From NCBI RefSeq assembly GCF_037975245.1, contig NC_092572.1, positions 18,059,489 through 18,123,488 on the forward strand: a stretch of DNA of 64,000 nt. Direction: 5' to 3'. The stretch's first letter is position 1. Each line of letters opens with the position of its first letter. The position numbers and the translations under genes were made by a program. The notes beneath the pieces are model-generated. The model was given only the letters and a program-made list of their open reading frames with translations, ran no database searches and was not told the origin of the DNA. Shown here in pieces: positions 13,801-28,800 of the stretch. The DNA is from Apostichopus japonicus. Lineage: Eukaryota > Echinodermata > Holothuroidea > Aspidochirotida > Stichopodidae.

Positions 13801-16800
13801 ATATTATTATATTACCTGTATGCAATTATTATTCCACCATCATAGGTACTGGGTGCAGTATATATATGCACAGTATACATCATCAATGCACATGACACTA
13901 TAGATATATATGAGGATAGGTTATCCAAGCCATTTATTTCATGATATTTAATGATATTTAAGGAACAATTTAACTTGTCAACGATCTACATGTCATCCCA
14001 GCTTATATACTTGAGCATGGTCATCACATACATTACTGTACTGTATATACACTGTGGATACGCTACGGTCAAAATTAGGCAAGAAGAGAAGAGATTTGTC
14101 TCCATTTATATCCCTCGCTTTCTGATAATCTGTATATTTTGTTGTTCCGTTGATGTTTACTGGACATAGCAAAAGGACTTTTCATATCCTTCTCCCTTCT
14201 CCCTTCCCCACTCCCCCCCCCCCCCTCCCATCTCACTTCACAGGTTTACATATAGCCCATCTCTGCACTAGACTTATATGCAGCTCACTGTACATAATGT
14301 ACTGTATACCACACCCTGACCATGTCTTAGAAACTCTTACTCAGTATATAATTAATGTTCTCATGAGCTACTGTACCTAATGCACCTAATTTCAAGCCTG
14401 ATGACTTCAATGTCTGTCATAATCGACTCCATGATGTACTGTAGTACTGTACATAATTGTGTTTGTTTTTGGTGCATCCTTTTTATGTACTTATGTTTTG
14501 AATGTACTCATACAATGCTTTGTATGTACGGTAAATACATATGCAGACTGGTTTGCGGGCAAGTTTCATGACCGTCGGTTTAAGTGTGTGACATAGATGC
14601 ATATACTGTTGCTGTTACATGTTAGTGATTGATGTGTAGAGCTTTGCTGAGTGCTGAGTCATCAATCCCAGCAGTGATAAATGTAGTAGGTCTTGGCTGA
14701 TGTTACTATGTACTGTAGTAGGTAGGATTTAAGTGAAGGATAGCATATATTCAGACATATAGTTGCTGCTGCCAAGTGCGGAGAACATTATGGCAGTACT
14801 GTAATTAATGCCTGTAAAAAATGTGTCTGTAGATCTGTGTATAATTGGGAGTAATCTGTTGCTTGCAGGTGCTGTACAGCTGTAGGTGTCCTAATACGTG
14901 GTTGTAGAGCTATGTACTGTGGTGTGAACAGGTTCATACTATATATACTGTGGTCAATAATATTTTAGTGTAGAGTACCGCTCACGTGTAACTGGACTGT
15001 ATGTATAAGCGCAGTGCGCACAGGATCGTATAAAGACGTATAAACAAGTATAACCGCGCATAAACAGGTTGACGTAGACACACAGACATACAGAGCGAGT
15101 CCAATATGTGAGATATATATATCTACAGTTGAGGAGGGATTCATCAAGCTTAACACATCTTACTTTGTTAGTTCTGTGAGCTGTGGTTAGGATTAAGGAA
15201 TGACTTTATTGACATTCTGTAGTCAATGTTGATATTCATCCATCAAATGTACAACATGAAGTCCTACAGATGTCTACAGGTGAAGACACACTGTTGTACA
15301 TGTGTGTGTACAAGTAATGTATGGGTAGCAGCTGTAGGACTTCAGAATGTCAGATTGAGAAGAAAGAGAAAGTGTGTGTAGTGACTTACTAAGTAGATGG
15401 GAGAGGGGGAGGGGGGATAGAAGCTAGGGTACACAGTGCTAACATTGTTAGTGATAGTTGCTGTTAAGTACTGTTGGTTGTAATCTATTAACTGTACTGT
15501 AGGTTGTGTAGAAGGAAAAAGTGTAGGATATGAGTGGAGACAAGTACAGTATGTCAGTACTGTTAGTGTCAACATTGGGAAATTTATGCTCAAGCCATTA
15601 CTAAGTCAAGTATGTTATACAGTACCCTACTGCATTGCATGTTCTAGTAAGTTGTATAATTTACATTATAGTCAATAGTGTACAGTATCTCCAGTGAAGT
15701 GTACAGTACTAATTCATCTTGGAGATGATAGTTATGTATCAGAGTGACAGCTGGACTAATGTGCATTCTGATTCTGTGCCAAGATTTCGTGGGAGTGGGG
15801 AGAAAGACAATTAAGTGTTCGGTGGTTACAGGACTTAGCTACAGTACAGTACTGTACATTTTGAGTTTGTATACATATATAGGCTAATTAATAGAGCAAG
15901 GACATGATGAGTACTGTGCCAATAGAGCTTGCATGCAATGAAAGGTTTGCATGGGTTGGAACTGCTGTGTACATCTACAGCAGTACTGATGGAGAAAGCA
16001 GTTGGGGAGTTGGGAGGGGGAAGGTGACAAAGGGTTTTCTATTTAATGGTCTGACATGTTAAGTGCGATTTCAGATGAAAAACTGACGTCTTTCTTGACA
16101 TTAAGTCCAACGAAAATTTAAACTCTGTGGTATACATAATTAAAACTCATCATTATATTGATTTAGGTTAAAATTCAACATCATCACCATCATAATATGG
16201 ATTGGTGCAACATGTCTGGACTGATCTTGAAAGGTTAAGTGTGTCCATATTAAAGTCAGCTCTTCCGTCATCAAGTTTTAATCGTTATCGTCAATTTATT
16301 GTTCCATAAATTCTAATTCTTACAGAAAGCGTTTTGTATGTTTGATGTAAACAACCAAATACTGAATGATGACATCCAACACTGTATCCAATTAAGTTTG
16401 TAGTTTGCAATGTAAACATGTTATTAGCACAATGTAGCGAGGTGTGAGCTAGTACACAGTGTAGTTAGTACAGTGTAGTAGAGTAGCATAGAGTACAGTG
16501 CATTGCAGTAGAGTACAGTACAATGCAGTATAGTACAGGACAGTACTGCAGTACAGTATAGTACAGTGCAGTATAGTACAGGACAGTATAGTACAGTAAG
16601 GTAGAGAAGAGTATAACTGCCTGCAGTCTGTACAGTGCAGTAGAGTACATTGCAGTGCAGTATAGTACAGTACAGTACAGGACAGTACTGCAGTACAGTA
16701 TAGGACAGTACAGTATAGCTACAGGACAGTATAGTACAGTAGAGAAGAGTAGAGTAGAGTAGGCCTACAGTACAGTATTGTACAGTACAGTATAGGACAG

Positions 16801-19800
16801 TACAGGACAATACTGCAGTACAGTATAGGACAGTACAGTATAGTACAGGACAGAATAGTACAGTAGAGTACAGTAGAGAAGATTACAGTAGAGTAGGCCT
16901 ACAGTACAGTATAGGACAGTACAGTACAGTATTGTACAGTATAGGACAGTAGAGTAGAATTAAGTAGAATAGTGTAGAGAAGAGTACAGTATAGTCATTA
17001 CAGTGACAGTATGCAGTGCAGTCTAAAACATTTCTTTTGGGATATTTGGACGTTGTAGTCAAATTACAGATGATTACAGACTGATCAACCAGTGAACATG
17101 AAATGCAGCACAGGACTCAATAGATAACAATTCTACTCTTTGTCTCGTTACCATGGCATCATGCATGTATTCAGCAGTTCTTTAATGAATTTGGAGATTG
17201 CATCTAGACCTGTTGCAAACTTGTAGTAGTTGAAAGTGAAGCCTTACAGAGTTGCAGGCTACTCCATTGGTGATTAATCACAGCTTTACTTATCCGTTAT
17301 TTACATGAATTTGCAGTGTAAGATAAATTTATATGACAACATGTCTACTTGTTACTATGGAAGCATGCATGCAGTATTCAACAGCCTACTGTATTCTGAT
17401 TTCAGCCTATACTGTTGGTTAAATTCAAGCCCGTGCAGGCTATTCAGTTGGCGATTATTACTTCTTTACTGATCTGTGTAACATGAATTGCAGCGCAATA
17501 TAAATGTACAAGAAATCTGTTCTACTCGTTACCATGGGAGCATGTGTGTTCAACAGCGCTACAGTATACAGCTAGGACTGATTTTTAAATTGCAGCCAGG
17601 TTACTCAGTTGGCGATTAAATCACTGCTTCAGTGAATCTGTGTAACATGAACTGCAGGACGCTTGCACAGTGGGATAAGTCGACAAGAAATCAAATTTTA
17701 ATTTGTTACCATGGATACATGGTTTGACAGAGTCACTTCAACATAAGGACTGATGTGTAAATTGAAGCTTCGCTGTTCTAAGGAAGAATAGTTGATCTCA
17801 TCTTGGTCTACCTAAATTTCGGTGTGATCGTACAGAGCAATATTCGCATACATACTGTAGGAAGTTTCTATCTAATATTTGATCCCCAAAATATGATGTA
17901 AAATCAATAATGCAGCAACAGTCTTAAAGATTTAGGTCAGGGACCGGTGACCATTATTTAACCAACTTGGTAGTTCAAAGGAATTAGTACTGTACTGTAG
18001 GCACTACCATAATAGCTAGGCTTCAAATCCCAGTGAGAGTTCAAAGCCTTTCTACAAATTTGTAAGATTTTAGGGCTTTTTGTTGACCACATACTTCTGT
18101 GGAGAAACTTATAATCTTATGAGCTGTTATACAGTTCTCCCTAATCCATTTGTCCTTAATTCCCCCAAATGACTCATCAATCACACAATCGTTCCAAGAA
18201 CAGGTAAAAATTTGTCATGCCTCGCCGTTTGTTTGTTCCATCATCCGCCTCCTCCATGTTTTTCAGAGCAAAATTTGAGAAAACTTCCATTTTCTCTTTC
18301 TTCTCATAAAGCGCTCACTTTTAACTTCAACTCTATTGATGGCGATGGTGTATAGTTTGATGCTAAGCAGCTTATTGGTTGTAATCCCACAAATCAGCCT
18401 GACAAACAGCAGTCAGTAAATACTGCTCCTTATGGATAAAGGATTCACAAGTTTCTCTCTCTCTCTCTGGAGAGGAGTTTTTGCTTATATATAATCCTAC
18501 TTTTGTGGATATATATATATAGCCACAAGCTGACCCTCCACTTTAGAGATAAAACTCATCAGAACTTTTGCACCACAGGTATTTAACGAGCTAAAATTTG
18601 GGCAAGCCTTTTGGTGTCTTGACATACATGTCTAAACTGAAGCTGTGTAATCCCCCAAATTTGTTTAGAAATTTTGAGTCACGTGGATCTTAAAGCCGTA
18701 CGTATCACCTGAGTGGTTTTAAATACTAAAGTACTGTACTAGGGTATTACAGGAGTGCTATTGTTCTCAAAAGAATACTTTTTATGCCGTTTTGCCTAGA
18801 ATATAAAGGGAACGACGAGATGAAATGGAAAGTTGAAAAGTCTGTAACATTCGTTCCCTGCAATTTTGTCATATACAGTAGTTCTCAGATATACAGTGAC
18901 TCTCTCACTGTGTACAGCAAATGTATCATTCCCATCATGCATTGCACATCACTTGAAACTCCTTATCCATACCATGGCAGCGTGTGCAGTACTGTATATA
19001 AACATGGAGCAATAATATGTGCATATGAATGTATGCAGTAACGTAGTAGTGTTACATACACATGATTTACTGTATACTTGTGACAGGTTCTGTCGTCAAA
19101 GCTAAATATAGTCCCAGAATATATGTTTCATTCATGCATTCATTCACCAACATATTAAAGCAGATTTTGTACAGTAATCGTGTGGAATTTAATCCCTGAC
19201 ATAGCAGTCTGTTTGTAAAAAATACAGTAAAAGTCAGTGTGAAGCAATCAAAGTTAATGAATTTGTGAATATTAATTAAATCAGATTCGTTCAATCTCAT
19301 TTGTGGTTGATACAGACCAGTCGGAAATTCCAGGTGTGATCTTACATAATTTACAAAAGGTGGATATTTTCATGAAATGACACAATTTTAGGTGATGCTC
19401 GTTGTGTTCATCAGTCCCCTTCCCCCCCCTCTCTCTCCCCCAAAAGCAACACAATACAGCCATGATAAAGTTTACAACTTGTTTCATCTTCAGATAATAT
19501 CTATGTACATGTATGTACAGGCTTATATGCAGTGTATACAATTTAATACTTTAAAGTGTTGTACATTAATCAAACTTTTAAGGTATACGACAGTAAATTA
19601 TATATCATACACACTAGTCATTCGTCACTTACAACTGTAAGATGTTGGAAATCACACAAGAATCTGAATCAATGACTCTCACACTATTCATCATTCCCAT
19701 CATGCACTGTACATCAATTCATCTTCCTTTTCCTTGATGATCCTCACCGAGCCTCCCCCGCATCTCATGAAAGTCAGTTCTTTCTCCGGCCACCCGGTAA

Positions 19801-22800
19801 GATTTTTCTTTTTTTGCCCGCCTGAGCGGAGAGCAGAATTTATGCAATCTTTGACAAACACTTTCGCTCCGTCTTCATAAAGCAGTCGTGAGTCACGCTT
19901 TGTCAGGCATTGCGTAAAAAATGTGGGGCACAATCGAGATTCTGCAAACTGCGGTATATATTGCCACATTGCACGTCATCGTCATGCAGATGCTATCATG
20001 TATTCCTTAAGAGGTTTTAATCATGGTATGCCTTGCATAGAGTTAATATTGACCGAGTCGTTTTACCAGCAAGGTCGCTGGAGTCTCCGGTCTGGTAATT
20101 ATTTTGCAAGAGTGTGTCGAAACTTTGGCAGATTCAGCATTAAATTAATGTTTAATGAGGTTTGTTAATTTTAAAGTGTTTTGGTGTGGTGCTTTGATTA
20201 CGGTCGTCGAGAGTATTATGTAGATTGCATCATTCATAAAGTAGAAAATTGCAAAATGATAACATTCTAAGTAGATACAGCTTTTGTTGCATTTAAAAGA
20301 GCAGTTTGACGATGACAAGGATTTCAAAATAATTTTTCAAGAGCTGGCAAACAAGAACCTTAGCCATCTATGTCAGCAGAACATTGTGTCATTTTACTTA
20401 CCATGACATTTTATACTATATTTAATTTTTTTTTTTTTGGCAACAATATATGTATATATTTTGTAATTTTAAAGGAATTTGAACTGTTGTTATACTCTTT
20501 ATTGAAAATGAATCAAACGACAAGGCTATAGCCTTACAAAGGTATTAATTTAAGGCAAAACATCCTGTTTAACAAAATTTTTACGGATTCTAAATATACA
20601 GCATGCATACTGTACTGGTTGTGATCTATAGGGAGTGCATTCAAAAGCCCCATGGATGGCTTAACAAACAAAAAATCACTCCCATGAAAGAAAGGATGAA
20701 AGAAAGAGAGATAAAATGAGGATGCAAGAAGATGAAACAGGGATATAGGATCAAAATGTGTGTACATTGTGTACATATATACATCAGATTCCAAGTGCAA
20801 CACTTCTCTACTCAAACAGCTTTCAGAAATGGTAAAGATTAAAACTATACTATACAGTAGCTGCTCTCTCCGTCCCTCCCTCTCTCATTCTTTCACATCC
20901 ATTTTAGCTGAAAATTCTAGATGAAAGATTGCAAATAATTTAGTGACTCAGTAAAATATTTCCTTTATTTGAAGAAAAAAAAAACAATTACTCATTTATT
21001 TTAACAATGAATTTAATCAAGAAAGATGGTTGTAAATAAAATAGTTAATTTAATGAGCAGTTGCTTTCACATCCATTATGGATGGATGTTTTGGATGAAA
21101 GATTGAACAAGGTTTCATGCAAAAAAAATTAGTGACTCAGTATATATGCTTTATTTAAAGAAAAAAGACAATACAGTACTCATTTATTGTAACAATGAAA
21201 TTAATCAAGAAAGATGGTTGTAAATAAAATAGTTAATTTAATGAGCAGTTGCTTTCACATCCATTTTGGATGGAAGTTTTGGATGAAAGATTGAACAAGG
21301 TTTCATGCAAAAAAAATTAGTGACTCAGTATATATGCTTTATTTAAAGAAAAAAGACAATACAGTACTCATTTATTGTAACAATGAAATTAATCAAGAAA
21401 GATGGTTGTAAATAAAATAGTTAATTTAATGAGCAGTGAAAAATTCCATGTTTCCATGGATACAAACATTTATGCAGTATTGTTTCCATCTAGATAGCCA
21501 ATTGATAAAACATACTATCAAAACAAGGTAAAATAAAAACTAAAATAATACATGTATGTATGCATGTAATATCTTGCTGATCAATGCACAAAACAGCAAC
21601 TTCATTGATAAGAGCCAGGATTTTGTTATCTTGAAGATTAATTTTTATCCCCCATATCTGGGTCGGTTAAATACACCTGGTCGAAGTTGCCGTGTGTTTT
21701 TTTGCAGAGAGAATTTATTTTTCCTTTTTGCTGGAATCATTCCTGTAGTATACATAAAGGGTCTCTCCTCCTGGGTACAAGTTTAAAGTTGGTCATTTCC
21801 TTTGAGAAATCAATCTGAAAGATCGGAATCAACCGTAAAATGTCAGAGGGTGACTGGAAGGTAATTTTATAAATGTCTTATAGAGACGGTTTGGTGGAGA
21901 CAGCTCATCATTTATCGAATTTTGGATAAATCTCGTAGCTGAATGGATAAACTCTTTACGTAGATTATGTTAGAGAAAACAGTTCGCTTACATTATAGGC
22001 CTACTGTAAGCTGAACTACTAGATAATTTAAGCAAAGTTTTCCATTCTGTAGAATTGGAAAGAGAAGGTCAAAATCAACTCAAAGAGCAGCTGCCATAAC
22101 ACTGATTTTAAAACTCTGTGACAATCTGGTCGTACCGTCTTCAGTTGTGAAAGGAAATACAGTATGGAAATAAGAGCACCTTCTTATTAAAAATAGTTTG
22201 TACATAATGTCCCAAAAACCAGTAAGTTTTGCAGTGTTTCAATTAGTCTGGACATAAAAATCATTTCAGTGACACGAATAACAAAATTATACAATACCTT
22301 GATTGAAAGGTCTGTCATATGCCATGGGATAATAAGAATTTGTGTGGGACACAGAATTCTCTGTACATAGTAATTGTGCAAGTGATGTATTTATTACAAC
22401 TAATACTGAGTTAATAGGAACAAACAAAACTACATAGATTTCTTAGTTACTGTACAGTAGCTATACTGTAGAGGGGTACAGTACATAGTAAAATCCAGTT
22501 AAAATGTATGACTGTGTGTGAATTAAAGTTCTGCGAGTGGTTTTGTTCACAGTGACCTGAGCTACATTCGACATTAGATGCACCCCACAAAATTCAAACT
22601 ACTTTAAAAAACAAATATGAGAAAAAAACGTATAAAGCACCATTATCAAGAAAAAGGCTGTACAAAGAAATGGGCCTACGGATCAATTTAAAAAGCAAAA
22701 GTTTGCAAAGAGGAGTCTGTTAGTATTTCTCACATGGTTTTCTGGAAAATAAATATATACATTGACAATTTATGTTAAATGAATAACAAAAACTGTGAAG

Positions 22801-25800
22801 TAATGTGTCATTCTACTGCACAGCACTGTACAGAACATGTATACCTCAGGGCTATTCAGAAATTGGCAGGAAGCGAGGGAAATAGATCCAATTTTCAACT
22901 TCTTCCCCATCTTCAGATAAATGATTGAGAGCCAACTCATCATTTGTAAGAGTCAATGAGTGTTCCTTGTTATAATTTGCCAGCTCACTGGATCATCTAT
23001 GTACAGAACAGTAGAGCTGGGTTGATTCTTGAATGTGTCAGACGACATCTTCGTTCAGCAAAGTTGTTTAATTCTTACACGGTCTATATTAATTAATGCG
23101 CAAGTCATAACTCTGTTTTTGTTTTTCTTCTTTTGTGTTTCTGTAAATGAATGGATTGTCCCTGAGACACACCCTCTACTGTAGGATTAATGGTCTCTGT
23201 CACATTCCTAAGAGGTCCATAAAATACAAAGGTTTGAGCAAACAGGGCCAAAGAGAATCTATCATCTTACTGTACATGTACTGTAAAGTAGGTTGAACAA
23301 TTTGCATGGTAGGCAGGTAGGGAGGGTGAACATAACATTTGAGGCTCCCACATCATCCTGATTCTAAACTGCAATTGCTGCCTGATTTAAAAAAAAAAAT
23401 TCTCGTACGTTGGACTAGAATCTTTCATGGGCCAGATTTGGCCAACAGGCCATTTATTGGGAATACAGGTCTATTTTAGGATATTTGGGTTGTCAAGTTT
23501 GATATGACAGTTACTAGAAGTTTCATTGATATTAAGAGTAATGTGAGGGGACATCTTCCGTTGTGAAGTTTGCAAATTTTAAAAAGATGGAAAATTGCAA
23601 AATGCCTGCGTAGGTATGAAATGACCACGTATAGATAGTGAGAGAGCCTGACGTTTCCATCATAGCAGGATGTTCTTCATCCATGTTCAGGCAAAGTTGA
23701 ACAAAAACAGACTTAATTTTAACGAGGACAGTTGGCCAGACAACTAGATTGGACTGTAAAGAAATTAAAGTTAGAACTAAGGGCAGGGATCTAGAGAGGT
23801 GAAAGGAGATGAATTTACAAATTTGTTAATAATATCTCTTTCCCTCTTTTATTTTGTATCTTATTTTTAGGCAGTGGCTGGAGCATATGACAACAGTCAA
23901 ACCAGACAGAACCTCCAGGTTGCTATGGCCTGTGGCCATTTTAACAAATTCCTGGACCCAGCTACCAGACACTGGACCGATGACCTGACGTCGACCTGCC
24001 TCGTGGAGAAGAGTGACGTTCTCACCTACTGCCAAAAGGTAAGATTGATTCATTTTTTTGGTCAACTCTGGACGTTTCTAGACCCCGGTCCACCAGACCC
24101 AGCCCAATCCATTCGGAATCTATGCTCAGAATACATGAAAGCTATAAAGTTCTTGATGCATTCAAAGTATAAACTTAATCAATCTCCGTTGGCAAGCTCC
24201 GAAAACTCTAGGTCAGATTTTCCGAGGCTTGGAGAAATCTCACAACCCACCAATAGTCTTTAATCACACACTTTGGGACGCACCGCATCTAGTTTGTCTA
24301 CCATCATATTAAAAGAAGTGTAGCAAATGGGGTAACTGAGCTCTACATTGTAATTTCTTTTCACGTTAGACGTAAATCTTTGAATTAAAGGAGGGGAAAG
24401 TGAAGTCTATCATAAATTGATATTGATCCTTGTGAATCGCAGTTTTTGGTAAGGAGCTTTTTGTCTTTATGACAGATTTGACTTCAAACCACTTGAGAAA
24501 TTGATAGCACCACTCCCTCAGGCTTGACTCAATCGCTCACTAAATTGGCTTCAATATTGGACAAGTTCAGTATGACCGTTGCATGCTTAAACATGTACTT
24601 GGCTCCTAGCTGACATGTCTCCCCACAACCTTAGCACTCTCATTCTACTGTGTCTAGAATGAACTAGTAACCTTGTAACACTGTGCACCCTCTGTGGACC
24701 CTCTCCGGTCAATGCCCTTCTCATTCTACCACCAAAGTGTCTAGACAACCAGTTTGTGTTTTGATTTCTTCTCATTAATTGGTAAGTTAATTTTAACAGG
24801 GTTATTGACAACAAATTAAAACTTGCAGAAAGCATTAAATGAGACAAATTGTACATTTTCCTTTTTCATTTACCATCTCAATTTAGATACAGTATATTCA
24901 GGGATTTACTTCGCTCCTTGATTACCTGTCTCCCCACAACCTTAGCACTGTTTTCTGGGATTGCGTTATTGTGTCACTGATATACTGTTGACTTCATTGA
25001 TATCATAGCATGTGTTTCACCTTGACCTACTGCATGCTGCCGGTCATCTTCAAGTGTAGGGTAAATACCATACCTACTGTAAGTGCGATGAAACGTTGAG
25101 CATTTTCTGTTCGTTCTGTATCTTCAAACTTGATATTCAATTAAAAATAAATGACCAATAAGTGATGCCCTATGAGGCGTAGTAAGTAAGAAGTTTTTTT
25201 GATCAAGTTTAAAACTTAAAAAACCTAAAACTTGCTCGCGGGCCATTTCCAGCATTTTCCTCACCACTACCGAAGGATTCTGTCACTCAAACCATGCAAT
25301 TGCCTCCCTCACTCATTCACTTCAGCTAAACTCCTTCATTGATTCCATGATCCAATTCATTTACCCCTTGAGCCCTTTTACAGTGGCAAACCACAGTGGC
25401 ATTGTGCCTAACCATAACAACACAATCTCTTTTACAAATGGACACACCACAGGACAACAAGTTTTCACACAATGGAGTCTACATTAACCCATGCTCATCT
25501 AAATGGTATTGATTTTTGGATTTTTTGCAAACAATGATAGTACTTAAACTTTGAAAATCGTGAGCTTTTTTAAGGGCGCCGTCCCCTCATGCAAACATTA
25601 ACCTTTTGTCATCGGTGTTTTTCATCCAAATAGTATTTTGAAAGAGCTCTTTGGGCTGTTTTGTTGTCAGCTTGTTCGAGTTCCCTGAGAATTTTGCCTG
25701 AGTCACACTACGTCATAGTAAAAGAAGCTTTTTTTTTGTGTTAGGTCGCTTTTAAGATTACGATCATTTTTCACGAATCTTTTTTTCTTTTGCCAGAAAG

Positions 25801-28800
25801 GAGATACTGTATATTGCAAATTTGCAATTGATCGAAATAAGACGCTAAGAGCTCTAAGAGAAATCAAAATAGATATATAAATAATGTTAACTACCAAGTA
25901 ACGAATAATTCTTTACAAGTCGTAACATTTCTTCACTCGAGACACTTTTGCAAAGTTGTAAGTCACATGTGTAAGGCAAGAGGAATGCATCAAATTTGCG
26001 ATATTTTTCTTCTAAATTTGAAAGGAGGGGAATGTTCATTGCTATAATTACACTGAAAGTGAATTCGGAGGGGTTTCCTGCATCACAGTGAACATAATGA
26101 TTGTGTGTACATAGCATTTTTCAGGTTTAGGAATTTTTACTTGAAAAAAATTAAAAACTGCTCAAAAAAATATTTGCATAATTTGTATGTTAATTGCCAT
26201 TTGCTCATTTTGTGTGCGCATTTAGCTCAGCTGTGTTTTGGAAAATTACAGTACAGTACATTACAGTACTTCCTAGCCTAGTTTGACATTCCATGATCTG
26301 GTTGTGAGTAACCTAACGGCTAGATTTAAACCTGTAGGAATGGTGATTTGGAAGTTTAGCAGTTTTTCATTAATTAGCAATCTGCAGCTACTGTACCACC
26401 TAATAAATCAAGGCCAGGCAGTGGCTTGACTGTGTGTAGCAATTACTACAGAGTTCTATAGGTGAACCTGTCATAATAGAGCCATTAGTGTCCAATACAG
26501 TGTCAATCCCTCCCCTTGTAAATCTATGATTTATGGGGATAAACTGTCCCCTGAAAGGCAAATTTATATGAAAGATTAAACTATAATCAGAGAGGACAGT
26601 GATCCAACAGGAGTTTAAACAATTCATCCAGTGTCCTTCAGGCATTAAAGCAGCCTTTTAAAGTTGATAGATTATCAATGCTGAATAATAAAATACTATC
26701 AAATGTTATGAAAAACTCTATTCTATTGACAAGTCACCTTCCAAAATTTAAGAAATCAAGACAATATATCAAACAGTTAAAAAATCTGCTGTTTACCAGG
26801 TAGTTAGCTAGGAGAGGGATCCCTTTTCTTTTCAACATTTAAACCCCCAGAGAGTGTGCAGAGTTTGTGTATATTCTATTGTTTGTAAAGGCTCTGGATT
26901 TTTTCTAGAACAATTATTAAATGGTTCCGGTGTAAGAAACTGCCCCTGTGTCAGATACAACTTTTGGAGTTTTGGACTTGTACTACAGTATATATAGCAA
27001 TTTGACCATGATTTTGCAGGGAATTTTGTGATATGACACGTAAATTGTTTCCTGTTTCATAATTATTAAATCCAGATAATTACAGTGCAAGAGGAACAAT
27101 TTAAACAATTGCAATTTCAAAGAAGAAAAAAGCTCTAGATATTATTAACTCAAATTGGATTTTCTCTGGGACCCAAATGGGATTTCTCCATTTTGCACTC
27201 TCTTCCTTTTTGTGACGTCATGTTGAAGATGTTTCCTAATATACAAATTACAGTAAGTGCATGAAAATGCACTTACTCCCTTGACTACTGTATACATACT
27301 CAAGTGATCTGAAAGTATTTTATCAAGTACTGCTTTAAACTACTGTTTGTCAACAGTTTTAGAATTTTTTCCAATTTTGCAAAATGTGTGTCATGATATG
27401 AATGTGCTATTGGTGATAAAATGTTTAGGATTATGATAAAATTCATTTTGTACTTTCTCAAGGGTTAGTTCAGTCATTTGTTGAGTAGGAAAAATCCTGT
27501 ACAGGTACATGCATGTACACTACTGTAGCTTAAAGGGTGTGAAGGCTCGCGCAAAAAGAAACGTCTAATGCCGGTAATTTGACCTAGTTTCGAATGAGGT
27601 GTAACAGAAGTGTTAAACACCACCATCGATCCCAGAAAATACACACAGCTTGCTACCGTCGGTATTTAGACACTAGTTTACAGTCAGTACATACAGCTGC
27701 GGTCAATACCCACAGCACAGTGTATAAACATACAGCGATGGACATCTCAGGTCCAGCTAAAGATAACAAGGTATCACGTTTCATTACTGTCTGCATTTTG
27801 TAGCGACACAAACAAAATGTCACTTGCAAGCAACAGAAAGTAACTTTTTCAGATGGCCGCACGCGGTTTGGGGCAAGTCTTCAATGCCTTTAAGAAACCA
27901 GATATATATTGTTTGTTTTTCTTTCTCCGCTTTTTTGGTCATGACCTGTTTCATGTTTTGTTTATGATTACAGTTAGTTAAAAATCCTAAACATATCTTT
28001 GGTACAGGTAGGGTTGAAAGACTTTTCGTGCAACCAAACTCAAAAGTTATTTTATTTTTCTGACGAGCAGAACTAATGTTTGCATGAGCTAGCTTGAAAA
28101 ATCTTTTTTTACAGATTCTGTGCAATAAACATGTGCTCCATAGACTTACATACTTACTTCACACACTGTAACCTTTGTGAGTGTGTACATACAGAATAAC
28201 TGAAAAGCAGTGTTGTTTTTATTGTGTAAGTACTTTTTTTTCCTGCAGTGTGTCTGTGTGTGTGTTAAATAACAGCCAGGGGTACGAGATGGACAATAGA
28301 GTGAATGACAGCCCAGGCCCATCGCCCCTGGAAAGTTTGCTTTGTAAACATCTTTCTTTTTTTTTTTGAATAAGTGAAGCACCTGAACAGCTCTTCGAAG
28401 AATTCTGGTAATGCCATTCTCTCCGTGAAGGGCGGAATTAAACCTCTCCATTCTGTTTTGAAATTGGTTAAATGGAGGGTAGTTTTAGATTGTTCGATGA
28501 GGACAGACTTTTTTACAAATTTGTCTAATGTGACTCTTGAAGTGGTATACTTTGACGACACAAAGTCCTGGTAGAGTTCTTAGATTCAGCTGAATTATTT
28601 TGATCGAGTGAAATATTTTTAGACGACTTCCAATTAAGAGTGATCCAATAAAAACGGCAATTCAAGTAGTTTAAAATGCCTGGTCAAAGTTTGTTTTTTT
28701 GTTTGAGATTTGAAACAGTTGTTTTTCATTCTAAATCGTTTTGACCTTGGATCGAATTTACAGTTTCAACTCTTGTCACTATGTAAAGAGGTTGCATTGT

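Larger units (their letters stand above)
4874..23870. other. APP intron 1 (19 kb)
   Basis: Large first intron bounded by GTAAAT and TTTTAG. It contains a split MITE with a nested transposon (5953-9150), a 21-bp array (10007-10185), an exon-like ORF (11111-11311) and a 30-bp minisatellite (11385-11945). Further on are pyrimidine-rich tracts (12592-12897, 14190-14230), a CAGTA-rich array (16440-17000), two long-period tandem repeats (17090-17730, 20891-21440) and short (TC)n and (TA)n tracts near 18461-18475 and 18510-18522. The rest is AT-rich with very frequent TACTGTA/TACAGTA words. No other gene is supported. Confidence 0.85.

Noticed and set aside
16424-16810. 128-codon minus-strand ORF
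   Set aside because: Product of the CAGTA-word array; consists of Tyr/Cys/Thr/Val/Leu permutations only.
28265-28574. Overlapping ORFs on both strands (98 aa minus, 66 aa plus)
   Set aside because: Neither shows a recognisable motif or splice context; mixed composition alone is not sufficient.
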